Of a stretch of DNA of 64,000 nucleotides, positions 34,950-41,329 are shown one piece after another. Where the stretch lies: the NCBI RefSeq assembly GCF_003712105.1, contig NZ_RHLG01000001.1, forward strand, positions 558,001 through 622,000. Direction: 5' to 3'. The DNA comes from Winogradskyella sp. (GTDB lineage Bacteria > Bacteroidota > Bacteroidia > Flavobacteriales > Flavobacteriaceae). Position 1 is the first letter of the stretch; every line of letters starts with the position of its first letter. A model generated the notes under the pieces. It did no database searches and was not told where the DNA came from. It was given only the letters and a program-made list of their open reading frames with translations. Position numbers and translations under genes: made by a program.

Positions 34950-36794
34950 TTAAAAATCACTAGAGGTTATTATCCCTAAAATCTTTTTATTTCTCACTAC
35001 CGGTAAGCAATTTATGTCATAAGTATTCATAAGGTGTTTTGCGTCTTCTAAAGGTGATTCTTGTGAAATAGTAATTAAATCCTTGGTCATAACATCTCTT
35101 ACACATAGCTTAAGTTCCTTGTTGCCAAGCTTAATTAAATCTGTCCAAGTCAATAAACCAGTTAATTCTTTTTTCGTGTTTATTACAGGAACATGATGAA
35201 TTTTTTTCCATTTCATAATATTACTAACCAACTCTAGGCTGTCGTTTTCATCAACTACCAGAATATTCGTATTCATATTGTGTTTTACAATTAGGTTAGT
35301 TTTATATTTTAGGTTTTTTTCTGCATTTAAATCTTCCCACGTATCAACAGTCGGCGTATTTAATTGGTGTTTATGCATATAAGCTGTTATGTCTTGAAGC
35401 GCTTCAAAATTTGTTTTTGTTTTTTGCATATTTCTATAATTCTTCACCATCCATTCTGCTCCATTATAAGAGTGTACTCTACGTTCTATGATCTGTAAAT
35501 ACTCTTCTATATCTTTTAAATCTACTCCTGCTTTTTCTAATCCTTGTTTTGATAATGGTAAGAGCTCATTTAATATTAATGCTTTCGGTGTAACTAGTTT
35601 GTTGTTCCATTTAAATTGAGTTTCCATGCCGTTACGAGCGGCTTTAAAGAAATTATTTTTCACATCCTTAAAGTCCATTTTAAGGTGGGTGTCTTTATAC
35701 TTGTTGGGCTGACCTTTCATCAGGCCCACCCAAAAGACCATGTTGGCTATTTCGTCTTTTAATGTTGGTCCTGATGGTATATATCGACATTCTATTCTTA
35801 AGTGTGGCTTTCCACCGCCAACGCCATAACAGACCCTATTCCATTTATAAACAGTTCCATTATGCAGTTGTAATGCTCTTAGTTTTGGAATTTTTCCCTG
35901 TTCTAATAATTCTAAGCTATCATCGTATTCATTTGAGGTTAACAAACTTCTAAACCTAGAAATATGGTCTCTAAATATGTCGGCAACACTTCCTCGCTCC
36001 CAATCGGCACCAAAATTTACACGAGATTGCTTTTCGTTATGAATCAATGAATTTGCTCTTGTGTCTATACTTTGGGTGAACAACGCAATTCTGGTTTCTG
36101 CCCAAAGCTCTCTACCAAATAATACTGGTGAGTTAGCGCAAGTTGCCAATACTGGTGCTGCAATAGCTTGTGACCAATTGTACTTATCTACGAACTCTTT
36201 CGGGTGTATTTGTAAGTGGGTTTGAAAGCTTGTATTACAAGCCTCTAGCATTACACAATCGTGAATAAGGTTAAGCTCATCGACTCCTTTTATATGAATA
36301 TTAAAGTGTTCTCTTCTTGTGTGCTTTAACGATTTATTCAATACATGATATCTTGGTTTGTCTGTCATATACTCTTCGCTAATATGCTTTAAGCGAAGCG
36401 TTGGTAGTATTCCGGTTAGTATAATTTTTGAATCTTTTTCCTTAGCGACGCTTTCCGCCTTGCTGAGTAAATCTTTAAGTTCTGAATGTAATTTTGAAAA
36501 ACATTTTCCTTTTAAAACTAAGGGATCCGAGTTTATTTCTAAGTTGTATTTGCCTATTTCGGTTGTAAAATGTTCATCGTTGATTTCGTTTAATACCTCT
36601 ACACTATTCTTATTTGGAAAATAATCCTCAGTGACAAGGCAAAATTCTTGCTCGGCGCCAATTCTTATAGGTTCTTCTTCAATCATTCCCTTTTTTAGCA
36701 TTATATCTAAAACCTCGAGGTCTTTTACTAAATGATGAATGTATAATGCTTTATCTTTAGGGCTTTTAAGTTGCTTTACATCTAATTGTCCCAT
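34950..36794 (-). CDS. Glutamate-cysteine ligase family (GCS2/YbdK-like) protein with CBS domain pair
   Basis: This is a 614-residue fusion. Residues about 35-400 form a GCS2-type carboxylate-amine ligase domain (RIGAEQEFCLV, then LEACNTSFQTHLQIHP, then LRIECRYIPSGPT). Residues about 500-614 hold two CBS motifs (NTNILVVDENDSLELVSNIM and RDVMTKDLITISQESPLEDA), which normally bind adenosine nucleotides and gate activity. The protein ends abruptly at GIITSSDF, near the end of the second CBS domain. It is followed by the AspA-family gene with one base between stop and ATG (TAAGATG). Glutathione synthesis is not assured, since GCS2 proteins join various carboxylates and amines. Confidence 0.85.
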   Translation of the reverse strand: MGQLDVKQLKSPKDKALYIHHLVKDLEVLDIMLKKGMIEEEPIRIGAEQEFCLVTEDYFPNKNSVEVLNEINDEHFTTEIGKYNLEINSDPLVLKGKCFSKLHSELKDLLSKAESVAKEKDSKIILTGILPTLRLKHISEEYMTDKPRYHVLNKSLKHTRREHFNIHIKGVDELNLIHDCVMLEACNTSFQTHLQIHPKEFVDKYNWSQAIAAPVLATCANSPVLFGRELWAETRIALFTQSIDTRANSLIHNEKQSRVNFGADWERGSVADIFRDHISRFRSLLTSNEYDDSLELLEQGKIPKLRALQLHNGTVYKWNRVCYGVGGGKPHLRIECRYIPSGPTLKDEIANMVFWVGLMKGQPNKYKDTHLKMDFKDVKNNFFKAARNGMETQFKWNNKLVTPKALILNELLPLSKQGLEKAGVDLKDIEEYLQIIERRVHSYNGAEWMVKNYRNMQKTKTNFEALQDITAYMHKHQLNTPTVDTWEDLNAEKNLKYKTNLIVKHNMNTNILVVDENDSLELVSNIMKWKKIHHVPVINTKKELTGLLTWTDLIKLGNKELKLCVRDVMTKDLITISQESPLEDAKHLMNTYDINCLPVVRNKKILGIITSSDF

Positions 36795-36887
36795 AATTAA
36801 TAAGTGGTATTGATTAATCTTTGTAAGTTAACTTTAATTAAGAGGTAAAAACATGATTTTGGTCATGCGTTAGAGTTTAGATGTTTT

Positions 36888-36905
36888 AATAAGACAGGTC
36901 TTATT
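36888..36905. promoter_or_regulatory. Inverted repeat in the rnpA leader
   Basis: AATAAGAC (36888-36895) and GTCTTATT (36898-36905) are perfect 8-base arms with a 2-base centre, 22 bases before the rnpA start. They could be an operator or hairpin; the role is not known. Confidence 0.4.
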
Positions 36906-36926
36906 TTAGGCTTAATTATATAAAGT

Positions 36927-37316
36927 ATGTCATTTAAATACAGTAAAAAAGATAAACTAAAGAGCAAAAAGCTTATCGAGCAATTATTTTCAGAAGGAAA
37001 AACAATCACGGTATTTCCTTTGCGTTTGGTTTATCTTAAAACCAAATTTCAAGATGATTCTATTTTAAAAACAGGTGTGTCTGTGAGTAAGCGATTGCAT
37101 AAAAACGCAATTGATAGAAACAGAATTAAACGGTTAATAAGAGAAGCTTACAGACTAAATAAACTAAAATACTTTAACAAAAGTTCAACATCTTACGCCT
37201 TTATGATTTTGTACATTAGTAAAGATAAAGCGCGTTTTGAGGACCTAGATTCAAAAATGAATGTTTTGTTTGAGAAATTTTTAAAACATACGGAAAATGA
37301 AACGATTTCTAACTAA
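36927..37316 (+). CDS. rnpA: Ribonuclease P protein component
   Basis: This is a 129-residue basic protein that assists the RNase P RNA in 5' maturation of tRNAs. It begins with YSKKDKLKSKKLIEQLFSEGK, the usual helix-strand lead-in, and contains the RNR box KRLHKNAIDRNRIKRLIREAYRL. The length is normal. rpmH, commonly just upstream of rnpA elsewhere, is not adjacent here. The S41 protease gene overlaps its end by 20 bases, so the two are co-transcribed, an order seen in other flavobacteria. Confidence 0.97.
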   Translation: MSFKYSKKDKLKSKKLIEQLFSEGKTITVFPLRLVYLKTKFQDDSILKTGVSVSKRLHKNAIDRNRIKRLIREAYRLNKLKYFNKSSTSYAFMILYISKDKARFEDLDSKMNVLFEKFLKHTENETISN

Positions 37317-38931
37317 AAAAGTAATTCTTCCTGCGGCAATTATTGTTGTATTTCTGAGTAGTACGGCTTTCAATTCTAACTTCTTTGAAATTGCAAAGCA
37401 AATAGAAATTTTCACAACCATGTTTAAGGAATTAAACATGAACTATGTTGATGACACCAATCCTGGTGACCTTATGGATACAGCTATAAAAAGCATGTTA
37501 GATGAGCTTGATCCTTACACTCGTTTTTATAATGAGCAGGATGTACAAACCGCTAGAATTAATAATGCTGGTGATTATACTGGAATTGGTGCTAACGTAA
37601 GAACCCTTAAAGACAAGCTTGTTATTGTAGAACCTTACAAGGACTATGCTGCAGATAAAGCGGGTTTAAAAGCAGGAGATGAAATTATAAAAATAGACGG
37701 TGTGGATATTTCGGGTTTTAAAGAAGACGCTGGTAATCTGCTTCAAGGTGCTGCAGGAACCAATGTGAATCTTACATACAAAAGACAGGGTAAAACAAAT
37801 ACGATAACAGTTACGAGAGAATCTCTTGAAATTAATGCTGTACCACATTATTCTATGATTAATGATGACACTGGTTATATCGTTTTGAGAAAATTCAATA
37901 AAAAAGCCTCTTTACAGACTACAAAAGCTTTAAATTCTTTAAAAAATCTTGGTGCTAAAAAAATCATTCTCGACCTAAGAGGAAATCCTGGAGGTTTACT
38001 TAATGAAGCTGTAAATATTGTGAACATTTTTGTACCTAAAGAGCAATTAGTTGTTACAACAAAGTCTAAAGTAAAAAAGTACAACAAAACGTATTACACT
38101 AAAAGAGAACCTGTTGATTTGGAAATTCCGCTTGCAGTTTTAATTGATGGAAAATCTGCTTCAGCTAGTGAAATCGTTTCTGGCGCATTACAAGATTTGG
38201 ATCGTGCTGTAGTTATTGGTGCTCGTAGTTTTGGTAAAGGTTTAGTACAAAGACCAAAACCACTAACTTATGGTACTCAGATGAAAATTACCATTTCAAG
38301 ATACTATACACCTTCTGGTCGCTGTATTCAAGCCTTAGATTATTGGAATAGAGATGAAAAAGGAAATGCTACACGAACTAAAAAAGAAAACTACAATTCT
38401 TTCAAAACAAAAAAAGGAAGAATTGTTTTTGATGGTGGTGGTATTCAACCTGATATTGAAATTGAAGCATCTAAACAAACACCTATTACAAAAGCAATTG
38501 AAGCAGAAAATCTGATTTTTGACTTTGCCACTGATTATTTTTATAACAATAAAGTCTCAAATTTAGCCAGTTTTAAGTTTTCTGAATCTGATTTTTCGAG
38601 TTTTAAATCGTACTTAAAAACTAACAACTTTAATTTTGAAACACAAACAGAAAAAGCCCTTGCTGCATTAAATACTATTGCTGAAGATGAGGAGATTAAT
38701 GATGATATTAATTCAGAATATAATCAATTAGTAACAGCCTTAAATACTTACAAATCTGCTGCAATAAATAAAAATAAAGAGAAGTTGTCTTTGCTTTTAA
38801 GAGATGAAATTATAAAGCGTTATTTCTATTCTGAAGGTCTTTATGATTACTATAAATCCAACAATACAGAGATAAAAAAGGCAATTGATATTCTTAACAA
38901 TCCTAGTGAATACACTAAAATCCTAAACTAA
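37297..38931 (+). CDS. S41 family C-terminal processing peptidase
   Basis: This is a 544-residue periplasmic protease with an N-terminal signal anchor (about 8-25). Order of domains: a short N-terminal helical part, a PDZ domain (about 75-170, GLKAGDEIIKIDGVDISG), then the S41 catalytic core with the substrate loop LRGNPGGLLNEAV, the serine in GKSASASEIVSGALQD, and the lysine in RSFGKGLVQR. A C-terminal helical extension of about 150 residues follows. It degrades or trims proteins with exposed C-termini. It is translated from within the rnpA end. Confidence 0.95.
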   Translation: MKRFLTKKVILPAAIIVVFLSSTAFNSNFFEIAKQIEIFTTMFKELNMNYVDDTNPGDLMDTAIKSMLDELDPYTRFYNEQDVQTARINNAGDYTGIGANVRTLKDKLVIVEPYKDYAADKAGLKAGDEIIKIDGVDISGFKEDAGNLLQGAAGTNVNLTYKRQGKTNTITVTRESLEINAVPHYSMINDDTGYIVLRKFNKKASLQTTKALNSLKNLGAKKIILDLRGNPGGLLNEAVNIVNIFVPKEQLVVTTKSKVKKYNKTYYTKREPVDLEIPLAVLIDGKSASASEIVSGALQDLDRAVVIGARSFGKGLVQRPKPLTYGTQMKITISRYYTPSGRCIQALDYWNRDEKGNATRTKKENYNSFKTKKGRIVFDGGGIQPDIEIEASKQTPITKAIEAENLIFDFATDYFYNNKVSNLASFKFSESDFSSFKSYLKTNNFNFETQTEKALAALNTIAEDEEINDDINSEYNQLVTALNTYKSAAINKNKEKLSLLLRDEIIKRYFYSEGLYDYYKSNNTEIKKAIDILNNPSEYTKILN

Positions 38932-38946
38932 TTTTTATATATTTAT

Positions 38947-38992
38947 AAGGTAATGTGTTTATAAATCTCTTGATTTATAAGAAAATTACCTT
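38947..38992 (+). promoter_or_regulatory. Long hairpin filling the leader of the OmpA-family gene
   Basis: Two nested perfect stems are present: AAGGTAAT (38947-38954) with ATTACCTT (38985-38992), and TTATAAATC (38959-38967) with GATTTATAA (38972-38980). A small internal loop separates them and the hairpin loop is TCTT. The structure ends three bases before the ATG at 38996, so it covers the ribosome entry site. It may control translation or end the preceding transcript. Confidence 0.6.
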
Positions 38993-38995
38993 GTT

Positions 38996-39820
38996 ATGAA
39001 ACGGGTTGTTTTTCTATTGCTCTTATCGTTTCAGTTCACAGTATCACAGGTTGATATAAAGCATGTTGTTTACTTTGAAACGGATAAATATTCTATTCCT
39101 GAAACAGAATTACATCGCTTATTACTTTTTTTAGATAACATAGAATCTGTAGATATCAGTAAAGTTTCTATTTATGGTTTTTGTGATGACAGAGGAAGTC
39201 ATTCTTACAATATGATTCTTTCGCAAAACCGCGCCAACTCTATTAAAGAAGTGTTTACTAATAATGAGTTTGATGAGTCTTTAATTACTAATATTGATGG
39301 TAAAGGCGAATTGTTATTGAAGATTGTAAAGGAAAATGAAATTCAGAAAATAAGAGGATTAAACCGAAAAGTAGAAATTATTGTTTCACCTATTTATCCG
39401 CCAAGAAGGAATAATTTTGATTCAAGTAAATTAGAACAAATTTTAAATGGTGAGTTAAAAGTTGGTGATAAAATTCTTCTTGAAAACTTACTTTTTGAAA
39501 GAGGTTATAGCTACCTCATCCCAGAATCAAGAGATATACTTGCACGGATAGCAAAAATTCTGGCAAAACGAAAAGATGTGCATTTTACTATTGTTGGTCA
39601 TGTGTGCTGCACAAATGGTGAAAGAGATGCTATTGATGGGAATACAAAAAAAAGGAACTTGTCATTTGCTAGAGCAAAATATGTGTATGACTATTTGGCT
39701 AGTAAAGGTGTAAGAAAACGGCGTATGAAATACATTGGAATGAAACGAAAATTTCCGTTAGGTGGTCCACAACGTTTTGATCGTCGTGTAGAGTTGTTGG
39801 TAACTGAAGTTGGTAATTAG
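38996..39820 (+). CDS. Outer membrane protein with two OmpA-like domains
   Basis: This is a 274-residue protein with a signal peptide (about 1-17, ending TVSQ). It holds two tandem OmpA/MotB-type peptidoglycan-binding domains. The first spans about residues 22-132 (YFETDKYSIPE, then IYGFCDDRGSHSYNMILSQNRANSI, then RGLNRKVEIIV). The second spans about 155-272 (LLFERGYSYLIPESRDILARIA, then FTIVGHVCCTNGERDAI, then LSFARAKYVYDYL, then RFDRRVELLV). No beta-barrel is present. It likely anchors the envelope to peptidoglycan at two points. The 3' end overlaps the convergent GNAT gene by four bases. Confidence 0.87.
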   Translation: MKRVVFLLLLSFQFTVSQVDIKHVVYFETDKYSIPETELHRLLLFLDNIESVDISKVSIYGFCDDRGSHSYNMILSQNRANSIKEVFTNNEFDESLITNIDGKGELLLKIVKENEIQKIRGLNRKVEIIVSPIYPPRRNNFDSSKLEQILNGELKVGDKILLENLLFERGYSYLIPESRDILARIAKILAKRKDVHFTIVGHVCCTNGERDAIDGNTKKRNLSFARAKYVYDYLASKGVRKRRMKYIGMKRKFPLGGPQRFDRRVELLVTEVGN

Positions 39821-40266
39821 TCCTTTTCTCTCTTCATTTTAATATGAGGAATTCCATCTTCAAGGTACGTCTCTCCTACTTCATAAAATTCAAGATTATT
39901 GTAAAATTGTTTTAAATAGCACTGTGCAGACAATTCTATTAGAGTTGTATTATAATTGTCTTTTATTGCCTTTATCGAGGCATTCATAATAGAATATCCA
40001 AACTTATATTTTCTTGCATTTTCAGCAACCACTACTCTACCAATACTTGAATGTTTAAAATAATCACCTGGTTTAAAAAGCCGTGTGTAGGCCACTAACT
40101 TTTCATCTTTAAAGCCTAAAACATGAAGTGCTTTTTGATCTTTTCCATCAATATCTTGATATACGCAATCTTGTTCTACCACAAAAACTTCACTTCGTAA
40201 TTGAAGTAAACTGTATAGCTCATCTTTAGATAAATCAGAATAAGATTTAACTTTAATTTTTAACAA
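39817..40266 (-). CDS. GNAT family N-acetyltransferase (ElaA-like)
   Basis: This is a 149-residue GNAT-fold acetyltransferase resembling ElaA. It has LRSEVFVVEQDCVYQDIDGKD near the N-terminus, the acetyl-CoA binding segment SSIGRVVVAENARKYKFGYSIM, and a C-terminal LSAQCYLKQFYNNLEFYEVGE. It probably acetylates a small molecule or peptide amine; the substrate is unknown. Its start overlaps the rpiB end by 7 bases on the minus strand, so the two form an operon. Its stop shares a four-base overlap with the convergent OmpA-family stop (TTAG). Confidence 0.88.
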   Translation of the reverse strand: MLKIKVKSYSDLSKDELYSLLQLRSEVFVVEQDCVYQDIDGKDQKALHVLGFKDEKLVAYTRLFKPGDYFKHSSIGRVVVAENARKYKFGYSIMNASIKAIKDNYNTTLIELSAQCYLKQFYNNLEFYEVGETYLEDGIPHIKMKREKD

Positions 40267-40694
40267 GACATCGGAATTTTATCTACACGTCTTTGATGAC
40301 GTCCACCTTCAAACTCTGTTTCTAAAAATGTATCAACCATTTTAATCGCTTGGGGAATAGCTGTAAATCTAGCCGGTATACATAAAATATTAGCGTTATT
40401 ATGTTGGCGAATAAGCACTGTGATTTCTTTTACCCAACAAATTCCTGCTCTTACATTAGGATATTTATTTGCTGTCATTGCAACGCCATTTGCGCTACCA
40501 CATATTAAAATACCAAAATCTACTTTTCCATCATTAACATCTTTTGCTACAGGATGTACAAAATCTGGGTAATCCACACTATCTAAGGTATCTGTACCGT
40601 AATTATTTACAGTAATACCTCTACTTTTTAGGTGCTCTACAATTGCTGTTTTATAGTCTGGTCCTGCATGATCATTACCTATTGAAATTGTCAT
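40260..40694 (-). CDS. rpiB: Ribose 5-phosphate isomerase B
   Basis: This is a 144-residue isomerase linking ribose and ribulose 5-phosphates in the pentose phosphate pathway. It has the opening SIGNDHAGPDYKTAIVEHL, SVDYPDFVHPVA, the cysteine-containing loop LICGSANGVAMTANKYPNVRAGIC, and the closing RHQRRVDKI. The length is typical. It is the first gene leftward of a 635-bp gene-free region and heads an operon with the GNAT gene. Confidence 0.96.
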   Translation of the reverse strand: MTISIGNDHAGPDYKTAIVEHLKSRGITVNNYGTDTLDSVDYPDFVHPVAKDVNDGKVDFGILICGSANGVAMTANKYPNVRAGICWVKEITVLIRQHNNANILCIPARFTAIPQAIKMVDTFLETEFEGGRHQRRVDKIPMSC

Positions 40695-40720
40695 TTTTAA
40701 AGTATTTAATACTCAATTTG

Positions 40721-40743
40721 GTTACTGAGCGTAGTCGAAGTAC
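40721..40743. repeat. Small palindromic repeat, copy 1 (core TGAGCGYAGTCGAA)
   Basis: The core TGAGCGTAGTCGAA (40726-40739) sits between the short complementary arms TAC and GTA. A second copy with the core TGAGCGCAGTCGAA lies inside rnr at 42511-42540. Confidence 0.55.
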
Positions 40744-40985
40744 AAAATTACAACTATTTCTTCATCGTTAACAGTGTTTTTAATCACCTGTTAATAAGTG
40801 TTCAAAACTATTCGGAAATAAAATTTTAATTATTAAGAAAAAGTCGCAATTAAAATTATCCTTCTAAATTCAAAAAAAGATAGGTATTAGTTTTTATTGA
40901 GTTTTAAAATCTAAATCTACTTCTATTAACATTAAATCTACATTTAGTTATTAAAAAAATACTATTAATTACTGTTATAAACAGT

Positions 40986-40994
40986 TGTGGATAA
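40986..40994. promoter_or_regulatory. DnaA box, perfect match
   Basis: TGTGGATAA, the reverse complement of TTATCCACA, directly follows a 15-base inverted repeat. Confidence 0.6.
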
Positions 40995-41169
40995 TGTTAA
41001 TTTAATACTTGATTCTTAAATGTTTATGTATTTAAAAACATGTTGAAAGATATTAGTAAGTGATAAACACAAGAGATTATACAAAAAGTTATAGCAGTTA
41101 CTAACAGACTATAATAACAATCATTTTTAATTTAAATTTTAAAAAGAAAATATTAGATAATTATATAAA

Positions 41170-41178
41170 TGTGGATAA
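41170..41178. promoter_or_regulatory. DnaA box, perfect match
   Basis: TGTGGATAA is in the same orientation as the box 184 bases to its left, within AT-rich DNA. Confidence 0.6.
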
Positions 41179-41203
41179 GTGATATTTACTTAAAATTAAT
41201 ATT

Positions 41204-41237
41204 AAGCTAAGTTTTAAAAATTAATACCTTAGCTTTG
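41204..41237 (+). promoter_or_regulatory. rnr promoter -7 element overlapping an inverted repeat
   Basis: AAGCTAAG (41204-41211) and CTTAGCTT (41228-41235) are perfect inverted arms. The second overlaps TAGCTTTG (41230-41237), an exact TAnnTTTG match about 90 bases before rnr. The arms may bind a regulator of rnr. Confidence 0.4.
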
Positions 41238-41288
41238 TACCGACTTAATATAAATACTTCGCCTACGTATTAAGTTTAAAATGAAGAC

Positions 41289-41308
41289 TTCCTGACACTT
41301 ATCAGGAA
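41289..41308 (+). promoter_or_regulatory. Hairpin in the rnr leader
   Basis: TTCCTGA and TCAGGAA (41289-41295 and 41302-41308) pair around a 6-base loop, ending 21 bases before the rnr ATG. The position suggests a leader structure; the role is unknown. Confidence 0.4.
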
Positions 41309-41329
41309 CATGTAAAGATGAAAATATAA

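Larger units (their letters stand above)
40695..41329. other. 635-bp AT-rich gene-free region, candidate chromosomal origin (oriC)
   Basis: No open frame of useful length lies here. The stretch is far longer and more AT-rich than other gaps in the window. It contains two perfect DnaA boxes TGTGGATAA at 40986-40994 and 41170-41178, and near-matches TGTTAATAA at 40789-40797 and TTATACAAA at 41088-41096. The first perfect box follows directly on the inverted repeat ACTGTTATAAACAGT (40971-40985). Long A/T-only runs between the boxes could be the unwinding element. The assignment as oriC is inference, supported by nearby rnpA, mnmG and parS sites. A repeat copy lies at its left end and the rnr promoter at its right. 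Confidence 0.55.
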
